64,000 nucleotides of DNA from positions 5,832,501 to 5,896,500 of the forward strand of contig OX485807.1 of assembly GCA_950295325.1 (NCBI GenBank). Direction: 5' to 3'. Both the position numbers and the translations under genes were made by a program. The notes below the pieces were generated by a model that did no database searches, was not told the DNA's origin, and saw only the letters and a list, made by a program, of their open reading frames with translations. Each line of letters opens with the position of its first letter. Position 1 is the first letter of the stretch. This stretch comes from Polytrichum commune. Its lineage: Eukaryota > Streptophyta > Polytrichopsida > Polytrichales > Polytrichaceae. This document shows, in pieces, positions 24,499 to 34,403 of this stretch.

Positions 24499-25092
24499 GT
24501 TTCGATCGGTCGACCCAAACTTCTTCAAACTGAATAGAAGTCACGTAATGTAATTGAAATGTAATAGATTGCCGCATGTATTTTGTTGGTTTGTGTATTG
24601 TTATATGTGAACATCATTTAATGGTGATATTGTATTTTTATTTTTGGGTGGACTTGCATTTTATATTGTATCTAACATCATAGATTGTTTGATGGGTTTA
24701 TAATTAGAAGACTGTGTTTGGGTCGAACGACCCAAACATTAGCCCTTGTTTGCGTCCAGCGACCCAAGAATGAGAGGACCCTAGTTTGTATTGTTATATG
24801 TGAGCATCATTTGTATGCTGACATCGGATTATTTAGTTTTGGGTGGATTTGTATTTTATATTGTATCTAACATCATGGATTTCTTTATGAGTTTAGGGTT
24901 TAGAAGACTGTGTTTGGGTCGAGCGACCCAAACATCAGCCTTTGTTTGGGTCGAGCGACCCAAACAGCAGCCTTTGTTTGGGTCGATTGACCCAAACAAC
25001 AGTCTTTGTTTGGGTCGATTGACCCAAACAGCAGCCTTTGTTTGGGTCGATCGACCCAAACAGCAGCCTTGTTTGGATCGTCTCCCCAAAGT
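24499..25092. repeat. Palindrome array B: nine copies upstream of the DGQH gene
   Basis: Copies start at 24499, 24716, 24748 (degenerate), 24912, 24944, 24976, 25008, 25040 and 25071 (degenerate). The five from 24912 to 25040 are spaced exactly 32 bp apart, with a ten-base linker such as 'agcagccttt'. The array lies in the leader or promoter of the minus-strand gene. Confidence 0.93.
24585..24935. repeat. Tandem duplication of ~195 bp carrying a palindrome
   Basis: Segment 24585-24745 (from 'gtttgtgtattgttatatgtg' through 'ttatattgtatctaacatcat' to 'agaagactgtg' plus a palindrome) is repeated at about 24782-24940 with moderate divergence. It shows that palindromes in this leader spread partly by segmental duplication. 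Confidence 0.8.
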
Positions 25093-25249
25093 GTTTTTTA
25101 CTAATATATTTAAAAAGTTTGCACGTAGCATAAACAATGCTTATGCGTTGTGTATGCTACAACACTAAGAATTAACAAACATAACACAATACCTTTGAAA
25201 TTTGTTGTGCAGACACTTTGGAGTAGATGATTTCTCTTTCCAATAACCC

Positions 25250-25650
25250 TCAATAACAACTCTGGAATCTCTGAAACAACTATTCAATCTCAAACAACTC
25301 TGCAATCCCTCAAAGAACTCTTCAATCTCTCAAAGAACTCTTCAATCTCACAAACAACTCTTCAATCTCTCAAACAAATACTGGATCTCTAAAAAGATTT
25401 CTAAATCTCGCAAACGAATTCTTAATCTCTCAAACGACTTCTAAATGTCTCAAGGAACTCCTGAATCTATCACAAAACTACAGAATCGCTCAAACGACTT
25501 TGAAATCTCTCAAACTACACAAGAACTCCTGATACTCACAAGCACAATCTCAATCTCCTACACGATGTTCTCCTAACTTTTTGCAGCACTCTTCAACACT
25601 CTGCAACACTCTTCAACACTCTTCTTCAACACTCTTGAAAACTCCTCTAC
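25250..25650. repeat. CTC(A)AA minisatellite-like tract
   Basis: The tract is an imperfect tandem array of about 20-bp units of the form 'tctcaaacaactcttcaa' (25255-25520), grading into 'caacactctt' repeats (25585-25640). It has no coding potential. Confidence 0.85.
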
Positions 25651-25743
25651 TAAGTTCCTTTACCCTCACGCACTAAACCGTTCCTCCGCAAGTTTTTGTG
25701 CTTTTCAACACTCTTCCTAAACCCTAAGATTGGAGAAGAGTTA

Positions 25744-25784
25744 TGCAAGAGCAAGAGCAAAAGCAAAAGCAAAAGCAAAAAGAG
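25744..25784. repeat. (AGCAAA)n microsatellite
   Basis: About six units of 'agcaaa', slightly varied to 'agcaag', end in 'aaaagagaaa'. Confidence 0.9.
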
Positions 25785-26083
25785 AAATAGACAAGAAGAA
25801 GCAGAAATGGTAGGAATACCGCGCCTGAATCGCCGCGGCGCTTCCAAGCGAGGCGCGGAGAGAGAGAGAAAGAATTCGAAAAGGTGACGTTTGAGGTTTT
25901 GTTCGCCTCGGGAATTGGCCCCACCACCGCCAATAGGCGGCCCACAGGATTAGGGTACCCACGTAATTAGGATTTTGGGGAACCCTAAATCCTAAAGCCT
26001 AACTCTAAACCCTTAGCGGGTATTACTTATTTCAATGAACTAAGGTGCTACATGAAATATACTAAGGTGCTACATGAAATATA
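25785..26083. other. No gene seen
   Basis: This is a GC-richer patch (25810-25950) followed by 'accctaaatcctaaa'-type words near 25980 that look like degenerate telomere-type repeats on the opposite strand. Confidence 0.4.
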
Positions 26084-27512
26084 CTAAGGTGCGGTGCCAA
26101 GGCATTCTTGCAACAAAACTTTATGCCAAAGCTTATACTTAACCCCTACTTACATGACACCATACACTAAACTTTCCAAACAAGTTGAAGTCGTTGGTTT
26201 CTCTTTTGTTTGAGCAGGTTAGAAAAATAATACAATTGCGTGACATATAACGATGTAATCATTGACATTTAAACTTTCCCAATGATGCCAACAACTATGC
26301 CTTTCACCACGTTTGAAGGCCAAGGATTAACCAACTGTTTTTTAAAGCGTTGATTATAAGTTATGAAAGGTTGCTAAAATTCAAATGAGTTTAAGGGTGA
26401 AAGTCCTCACCATCTTCTGATTCAACCTCTACTCTTCCTGCAAGATATAGCCTAAAGATATGTACTTAGGCCAACTAATTTCCCAATTTGAAGAAGGATG
26501 AATGACTAAAATCCTCTCTTTTAAAAAATTTGTAGGTAAAATTTCCTACATGTTTTTTTATCACATACTAGGTTGATATCCTATGTTCTTAAATTGTGCA
26601 TAGGCTCTTTGTCCTACACTCTCAAAATTTTATAGGCTAAGTCACTTATTTTTTAGGCTGCATTTGTATTAATCACTATATTCGTTAATTTGGGATGGTT
26701 TAGGTAGGACGACCCAAACATTAGACTATGTTGTTGTGGTCCTGCTTTAAAATTGGTTCTAAGCCTTTGAAATAATTGGATGACTTTATGGTTATATTCT
26801 CAAACCTAAGTTTGATCCAAGACTTCATGTATAACTCTACTATGATGTATAAAATGCCCCCCACCCCCACCTCGCACCCCACCAAAGCTTTTGTACAAGT
26901 TTCTCAAGTTTTCAATCCCTTGTGGTTGTGATCATTTCCTAATCCACTAGACTATTTTCTCTAATTAGTGTGGCATAACATTCGGAGTTACACATTTCTG
27001 TAACATTTAATAGAAAGTATTTTTTCATCCAAATAACATAACTAGGTAGTATGCACACGAAAAATTATGATATGACTTAGTTCGTAAAAAACAATAATGT
27101 CGGTAAAAAGTTATAGCAAGACATAATTCTGAAGTGCACAAGTGCACCTCTCGTTCATCCAACATAAAGCCCTTAAATAGTATGTAACTTAAATAGTATG
27201 TAACTTGAAGGCTATTCAACATAAAGCCCTTAAATAGTATGTACCTTGAACTCTGGAGTACACTAAGGTGCTACATAAAATGTGTTATTCTACTAAACTA
27301 ACCATTTATATACCCAATGCATTCTTACAACAAAACTTTGTGCTAAACGAATACTTAACCCTTACTTACATGACACCATACCCTAAATTTTCCAAACACA
27401 TTGAGGGCATTGGTTTCTCTTTTGTTCGAGCATGTTAGGAAAACCATACAATTGCGTGATATTCAACGATGTAATCATTGACATCTAGACTTTACCAATG
27501 ATGCCAACAACT
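26040..27512. repeat. Pair of diverged direct repeats (~220-250 bp)
   Basis: Copy 1 (about 26084-26299) and copy 2 (about 27262-27512) share 'ctaaggtgc', 'gcattctt(g/a)caacaaaactt', 'cttacatgacaccata', 'ttggtttctcttttgtt(t/c)gagca' and 'aacgatgtaatcattgacat'. Copy 1 is preceded by two extra 'ctaaggtgctacatgaaata' units. Spacing is about 1.2 kb with no gene between. They could be LTR-like remnants or a simple duplication. Confidence 0.85.
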
Positions 27513-27707
27513 CACACGATATTGAATGAATAAAAAAGTCTACCCACACCCCCTAACATGTGGAACAATTTAGAATACTTGAGTGTGGAGCCTATTAAAT
27601 GAATACATTCCCCAACTGCATTTTGTAAGGGTTTTAAAATGCATGAGCCTTATTTGAAAATGCTAACATGCTCAAGTTTTAAGTACATCCCTGATATTGT
27701 GACTTTG

Positions 27708-28541
27708 ATGAATCGCAGAGTGGCCAATAAACCATGGTTCACGATATATTTAATATATATTAGATTGTGATATAAGAGTAAATCGGAGAAGCAGAACATC
27801 AAATGGAGACATTCAAGCAATCATGTTGTTATACATGTTGCCTCCATGTATATTAGATGATGGCGCAAGATAAAATAGATGTTGTTTGTATATGGGGGCA
27901 TCAGTGAACCACAACTACATTTGGTGTTTAGGGTTTAGGGTTTAGGGTTTAGGAGATAGGGTTATAACATATTAATCTATCCAATGTCAATGTATAACAT
28001 TGTCTTACTGGTGAGAAGAGTCTTATAGGAAGGTTATAGTAAAGACGATCTTGATTATGTTAATTTGTTATTTGAGACATTTAAACACGATATATTGATT
28101 GCTCTTGTGTTTATTCAAATAACATGAAATGTTGTGGATGTTAATAGGGGTTAGGGGTGCAACTTTGGATGTTTTGCTCACTTTAGGGAATCACATAGTC
28201 GCTAATAAACCATGGTTCATGATGTATTGAATATATGAAATGTGATGCAAAAGTTAATCGGAGAAGCACAACATGAAATGAAGCCATTCAAGCAATCATG
28301 TTGTTGTTCATTGTTCTCTCCACGTGTATTAGATAATGGAGGAAGATATAACATATATTGTTTGCATAATATGAAGAAGAGTCTAATCGGAAGGTCATAG
28401 TAAATACAATCTTGATCATGTGAATATGCTATGTGGGACGTTTAAACAGGATATCCTAATTGGTTTTGTATTTAGTCAATATGTATTTCATGTTGTGGAT
28501 GTTATAAGGGTTTAGGGTCCAATTTTGGATGTTTTGCTCAC
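27708..28541. repeat. Tandem duplication, period ~480 bp
   Basis: Copy A (about 27710-28180) and copy B (about 28189-28541) share 'aataaaccatggttca', 'cattcaagcaatcatgttgtt', 'ggaaggt(t/c)atagtaaa' and a closing 'ttttggatgttttgctcac'. Copy A alone carries a ~115-bp insert with telomere-type repeats at 27905-28015. Confidence 0.85.
27927..27953 (+). repeat. Short interstitial telomere-type repeat (TTTAGGG)
   Basis: Nearly four perfect TTTAGGG units lie in a row. This is the Arabidopsis-type plant telomere unit. Scattered single 'gggtttaggg' words occur nearby (28507, 28698). The tract is far too short to be a chromosome end. Confidence 0.95.
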
Positions 28542-29453
28542 ACACATTAGTAAACTTGAAGTGAACTTGATGATGGATTCAAGTAACATTAAAAGATTGA
28601 ACTAAAAAGGGACATTGCTAGTTAGTATCCCCTTAACAACGTCCACAACGTGTTCGTCATTCCCACACTTGCATGCGAGATAATAGAGCAATGTTGTAGG
28701 GTTTAGGGTTTAGTGGAGACAAATAAATAATTCTATTCATCATGACAATGGCCTCAAGCCTTGGAAACTCTCTCATAATTGCAGCCTCCAAATGGCCCAA
28801 ACCCCACCTAAATAGGTTTACACTTGAAAGCATTGAATGGAGTTGTGTTTGGGTCTACATATTGGTTAAAATATGCCGTGATGATACTTGAAAAAATTAA
28901 TGTGGCCGCCACCCTTCCTCCCAATGGCGTATGTCATATCCACACAAAACAAAAAAAATAGATTAAATAACATAGACTAAGTCATATGACGGCTGGGGTA
29001 TCAGAGGGGCATTCATAGATGCGCACTTTTCTACTATAAACAGAAAACGGGGAATGCTGTCAGGAGGTTTGAAATAACCTTTGCAAGAGAAGAAGGCGGG
29101 GAAGGCATCCAATGACAAAGTCTGGGAAGCGGAGGTGGATAGTATAAAGGGGCGCACCCCCCAGAAGTTGGTCATTTTTTTCTCTTCTCCCGCTGCCGAA
29201 TTCGTAGAGAGAACTCTTAATAGGAGCTGTACTTCAAGGTTCGTGCATGCTGCCATTCATGAGCACTTATCCACAGCATGCAAGTTCATGAGCACCTACC
29301 CACAGCATGCAAGCCCACCGTGAAGTTTGCAATGAGCTCAAATTCACCACACCACGCAATATCCGCCGCATTATACGCCGGATTTTGTGGTGTACTTGGG
29401 CGAACCTTCACCTTTCCACTAGTGTTGGCGGGTTTTGAGTCTAACCCTATGAG
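28542..29453. other. No gene seen; includes a short tandem duplication
   Basis: No credible coding region. At 29257-29312 a ~27-bp unit ('catgagcactta(t)ccacagcatgcaag') is present twice in tandem. The stretch leads into the palindrome array upstream of the DUF7869 gene. Confidence 0.5.
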
Positions 29454-30432
29454 GTTTGGGTCGACCGACCCAAACTTGTCCACTAGTGTGTAAGGGTTTA
29501 TGTATGACCCTTAACAGGTTTGGGTCGGTCGACCCAAACCCCAACCCCAGTGTGTTAGGGTTTTTTTTTGACCCTTATGAGGTTTGGGTCGACCGACCCA
29601 AACCCCTACCTGGTGTGGGTGGATGTACCCTTGTGAGGTTTGGGTCGACCGACCCAAACCCCTACCTGGTGTGGGTGGATGTACCCTTGTGAGGTTTGGG
29701 TCGGTCGACCCAAACCCCTACCCCAGTGTGTTCAATTTTTTTTTACCCTTATGAGGTTTGGGTCGACCGACCCAAACCCCTACCTGGTGTGGGTGGATGT
29801 ACCCTTATGAGGTTTGGGTCAGTCGACCCAAACCCCTACCCCAGTGTGTTCAATTTTTTTTTGACCCTTATGAGGTTTGGGTCGACCGACCCAAACCCCT
29901 ACCTGGTGTGGGTGGATGTACCCTTATGAGGTTTGGGTCGGTCGACCCAAACCCCTACCCCAGTGTGTTCAATTTTTTTGACCCTTATGAGGTTTGGGTC
30001 GACCGACCCAAACCCATACCTGGTGTGGGTGGATGTATCCTTGTGAGGTTTGGGTCGGTCGACCCAAACCCCTACCCCAGTGTATTCAATTTTTTTTACC
30101 CTTATGAGGTTTGGGTCGACCGACCCAAACCCCTACCTCGTGTGGGTGGATGTACCCTTATGAGGTTTGGGTCGGTCGACCCAAACCCCTACCCCAGTGT
30201 TTTCAATTTTTTTTGACCCTTATGAGGTTTGGGTCGACCGACCCAAACCCCTACCTGGTGTGGGTGGATGTACCCTTGTGAGGTTTGGGTCGGTCGACCC
30301 AAACCCCTACCCCAGTGTGTTAGGGGTTCTGTCTGACCCTTGTGTGGTTTGGGTCGGTCGACCCAAAGCCCTACCCCAGTGTGTTAGGGTTTCAGTATGA
30401 CCCTTATGAGGTTTGGGCCGGTCGACCCAAAC
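29454..30432. repeat. Palindrome array C: 17 copies upstream of the DUF7869 transposase gene
   Basis: Copies of the 22-bp inverted repeat start at 29454, 29518, 29582, 29638, 29694, 29756, 29812, 29875, 29931, 29992, 30048, 30109, 30165, 30227, 30283, 30347 and 30411. Arms are GTTTGGGTCG and CGACCCAAAC. The centre is AC or GT, and from 29638 to 30283 these alternate strictly with only one arm mutation (29812). Linkers alternate too: 'cccctacctggtgtgggtgg...' after AC copies and 'cccctaccccagtgtgtt...' after GT copies. The higher-order unit is therefore about 117 bp with two oppositely oriented palindromes. The array ends about 200 bp before the gene's ATG. Confidence 0.96.
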
Positions 30433-30632
30433 TCCCACCAAAATATTTTCTGGAACTTATTTTGGACTTGCGCACAGTGTTGGGAGTTCACAGTGTAGTT
30501 GTGTTGGAAATGTCTTCATCCTCGGTGTCCCCATTGATCATGGTATCTTGCATTTTCTGATATTTGATTCTTTTTAGACCCTTACATTCTTTCCATGTGT
30601 GTTAAGGTTTCATGTGCATGTGTGTAGGCGCA

Positions 30633-33600
30633 ATGGAGGGAGTTGGTGGAAGAGGGGATTCCTTCTCTGACGACATGGGCAACACGCAATCTACGTCTGG
30701 GGATGAGCTAGACATTGTCGGGGAGGATAGTTTTGATGACAGTGCAGATGAAGGTAACTTGGGGAGTCCTTTACCATCTGCCCCTTCTTACCCTATTGTG
30801 GAATGTGCGGGGCTTTCACGAGCATCATGGGTGAATTTGGATGTGGTACTTGTTAATGACAATGGAGTTGCTGTGGCGGAGGGTATTTGTCATAACACAC
30901 ATCCACAAGATTGCATTGATGAAAATCCCCTTGGCTCCGACGACGTTGGAGTTGTTATATTGGAATCACTCGTACATTCCAAAGTGAATCCAACTCATAG
31001 GTTCTCGTTGCGAAGGTGGCCGTTGAGGAATGTGACAATTGAGGGGGTTAGCTTGCATGACCATGAGCGACGACACATCCAAATCCAACACGAGCTCCAA
31101 ACACACATTAGGCCACGCAAAGGCCTACGGAAGTACGATACATTGGCACGTCCTATTCCGTCTACAAATGAGTGTAAACGTCAAAGGTTGCTATGTGAGG
31201 AGTCTATTAGAGAAGTTGCCACAAAGGATTGTTGTGTACATCGTTGTTGCCAATTGTTTCCAAGGGATAAATTGAAGGCCATCCGCGAGGAAATGTGGCT
31301 TGGAGATTTCCGTCTCAGATCCACTAAAAAGCTTGATGTCCATAGGGCGATACATGTGAACGGAGCGGGTCGCAAGGTCATCACCCTTGAGAGCATAGAC
31401 GTGTGTTGTACGGCATGGTACACCATTCACGGTGTGTCGAAAGCGGAATTTTATAGACAAGCCGCGTATGCCAAGGAAGGACGCCGGTCTCGTCACCATG
31501 GGAATACGGGCTTGAAGAAACCAAGGGAAGCAACGAGACAAGCAACAGCCACTCTGGCAACCATCATTGTCCCCCTTGCCGATGCAATGCCGTACAAAAC
31601 ATGCACACTCGCAACCGGTGAAAAGGTTGTGGAGAAGATTCTTCCTATAGGCACGAAATGGAAAGACATATTGTTGGATGTAAACGCAGTTGGCGAGAAG
31701 GCTGGGTTGGACCCTATTTCGTTGTCGAAACTGAGTGCAATCAAAAAATCGAACTTTAGCGAATACATCACAAAAAGACGAGGCGAAAAATTTGCCCGTT
31801 GTTCCAAATGCGAGAAGTTGAAACGCCTTCGAGATGCACACACGATGGGGACAGAGTCCTATGCAGCACATCAAATGAACTATTTCAAGCATGTGAACAT
31901 GCAAGAGGCACACCGTAATGATTACTACACAAATAGAGCTTTGTCCATCTCTAGGCCTTTGGAGGTCCTTACAATCATCCATGATAAAATGGACCATGCC
32001 AAAACAGCCTCACCATGTTTTGCAAATCGAATCAAAGCCATGGACGGCCTTTTTAAGCTTCATGTATCGGTTACAGGTGATTTTGATAACAATTGCATTG
32101 CATTACCTAAACACAAATTTGTGCTTTTAGGTTTGTACTTAGGGCCATAGATGTACACCATGTGAATTTTTTGGTGTTATAGTTGAATATTAAACCATTG
32201 GGGTGGCTTTGCAGGAATGATTGCACATGGGCATGGTGATGTCAAGTATGCTCATTATGCTCTTGATTTGTATCCGGCGGATTCAAACCACACGATAAGG
32301 TCATTTGCAAAGCTTTTACGTGATTTGGAGAAACTGCCGTCCTATTCATCAAGATTGTTATTTGAAAACTCGGGATCAACACCTCTATATGAAGCGGTCT
32401 TGGATGGAAGAGATGTATGCGTGCACTCCTTGCCAGAGCCACCAAGTGAAGATGTGATTGCCAAGAATTTGCCCCCAACTCTGCGTGTCCAGTTGGACAA
32501 TTATGCGAAGGATAATGAAAATAGATATGTTTTTGCCTATTGGTCGTTGTTGGTTGCGAAAGGCATTTTCAAGGAGGTTTTTGTGTCCTTTCTATTGGTA
32601 GGCCATACGCACGATGATATCGATGCATCTTTTGGGCGGTGAAGCATGAAGTTGCGCGAGGAGGATTTTCCAACAATCCCATTGTTGATGAAGTCGTACA
32701 TGGATTTGGAGAACATTCCCGTCATCCCCCATATGATCGAGGAGGTTCCAGACTTCAAGGCATTTATAGAACCGTATATTCGAAGCGGAGCTCACCGATT
32801 GATCGGGCATACGAAGGCACAACAATTTCGGTTCTACGTGCGTGACGATGGTGTCCCCGCCATGCAATACAAGTTGTTGTGCACATCACAAGACTGGAGC
32901 CCGCCGGAGGGTCTCCTTGTATGGCGTGTTGATGGGGAAGGAAAGATGATGTTGCCTGACGGAGAGCCTAAGCCTTGCAAACCAATACCCATGAAGAATT
33001 TGGAGGACATTTGTAAAGGCATATCAGGCTTCATACAATATTGGGAGAGTTTGAGGGTAGCGGATGTTGGTGGATCGTGTTGGCTTCGTTACGAAAGTTG
33101 GATACAATATTGGACACGTGTTCGTGGCGCTTTGGCAAACCTTCATCAAGATACACCCCTTACTTTAAGGCATGGGTTTTGGCCACAAACTCGTGTCAAT
33201 GTACAACCTTCGGAGGCTAGTCTTTTGGGAAATGCAGAGGTTCGAGAGGAGTTTGATGTGGACGACCATTACGTGGGGCCTGCTAGTAGTCGTCCGCCAC
33301 CATCTTTCCGCATTGCAGTGGATTGTCATGAAGGTTATATGCTCATTTTGCGTCCTGGAGATGAGACATATGCAAAGCCATTGTGGGTGGCAAGAGCTTT
33401 GTCCAATCCAAATTTTGTAACTTCCAGCCCTCATTTTCGACAAATACAAGTAGAGTACTACCGACCGACAGCATGGAATGAAGATGTTGTTCGGCATTAT
33501 ACAGGTTGGGATACAAACCAACACTTTCGGTGGAAGGTGGATTCTGAGCACGGTCCATCTTGGGTAGATACAAATTCCATATTTATAGCATGGAAACCAC

Positions 33601-33701
33601 GGAAAAATCATAGTGGATCAATGTCCATCCCTCAAAAGTACATAACTTTTGCAAAAGACAACCTTGCTCGGATCGCAGAAGAAACAACCCACGTTGAATG
33701 A
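30633..33701 (+). pseudogene. DUF7869-type DDE (RNase H-like) transposase gene, one in-frame stop
   Basis: Two exons, 30633-32076 and 32215-33701, join in phase (GTTACAG/GTGATT ... TTTGCAG/GA) to give 976 codons. The N terminus is acidic. A cysteine/histidine segment (CCVHRCCQLFPRDKL) and a second one (FARCSKCEKLKRLRDAH) look zinc-binding. The core has the spacing of an RNase H-like transposase: IIHDKMDHAKT (first Asp, about codon 450), VQLDNYAKDNENRYVF (about 572) and LLVGHTHDDIDASFGR (about 610). The C-terminal third, with GDETYAKPLWVARAL and VEYYRPTAWNEDVVRHY, looks like a small BAH- or chromo-like module (weak). An in-frame TGA at 32640-32642 replaces the Trp expected in FGR-W-SMKLR. ATG 30633 is chosen because a TGTGTAG acceptor-like site precedes it; an in-frame ATG at 30612 also exists. 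DUF7869 identity is from motif memory. Confidence 0.78.
32077..32214 (+). other. Intron of the DUF7869 transposase gene
   Basis: This 138-bp intron starts GTGATT and ends TTTGCAG. Splicing joins VTG to MIAHGHGDVKYAHY, restoring a motif run that is continuous in relatives as I recall them. Without splicing the frame ends at 32150. Confidence 0.85.
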
Positions 33702-34403
33702 AAAGTTGGTAGGATTGTGTTAGCATGATTATAGTGTAATATGTAATTCGACAAATATATATTACTCATATGTATGCTCCTCAAACTTGGGGCAAAGTTT
33801 GGGTAGAATTTGCGAATGCTATATTGTTTGGGGTTGGATGAATATCCATTTACTATATTTCAATACAGTTGTGAAGTTCATTTTTTTTATTAAGTTTGGG
33901 ACTAAATTTTCCATTGAAGAAAAATGCATTTATTGCATGCACTTTGTATGTTGCAATGTCTATATTTTATTGACCATGCTAATAATAGAAATCATTTTAT
34001 ATGTTTCTTGGGTGAAACTAGTTTGGAGTGCTCTACCCAAAGTGTTTTTGCTGATGAAGTTGGTGTTGAGTGCTCTACCATATGTGCTTATGTCCACACA
34101 TAATAGATTTGGGAAATTAGAACATATAATATATTTGAGATTGTTCGCAATATAGTTTCGGAACACGGAATGTTGTTTGATCCATATATTAATTTGAGAC
34201 TAGAGAAAGTCTCAATTTAACGAATATAGTGTTTGATATGAAATTCAAGCTAACCCCTTAATAACTTTTAAAGGCTTAAGACATATGTGGTCCAAATATT
34301 GGGCTCACATATGTGTATTACTTCATTTCACAAAAAATAACTTGTATATAGGGGGTTTTAAGAGTATGCAGTGAACGCACGTGATTCTAGGTTTTAATGA
34401 AAG
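33702..34403. other. No gene seen; 3' flank of the transposase gene with a degenerate palindrome
   Basis: AT-rich. At 34021-34042 the sequence TTTGGAGTGCTCTACCCAAA, followed by 'gtgttttt', resembles the degenerate palindrome at 25071 that is also followed by 'gtgttttt'. The right limit of the transposase unit may be near here, but I found no terminal inverted repeat. Confidence 0.4.

Noticed and set aside
27927-27953. Chromosome end
   Set aside because: Only about four telomere units occur, inside duplicated intergenic DNA with sequence continuing on both sides.
29456-30400. Repeat proteins encoded by the array (open frames with RFGSVDPNPYPSV-type units)
   Set aside because: The frames exist because the palindrome and linkers lack stops in several phases. 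There is no start context or splice structure, and similar frames appear on the opposite strand in the other arrays.
29454-30432. CRISPR array (regular 22-bp palindromic repeats with ~34-42 bp spacers)
   Set aside because: The linkers are repeats of two types rather than unique spacers, there are no cas genes, and the context is a plant nuclear genome.
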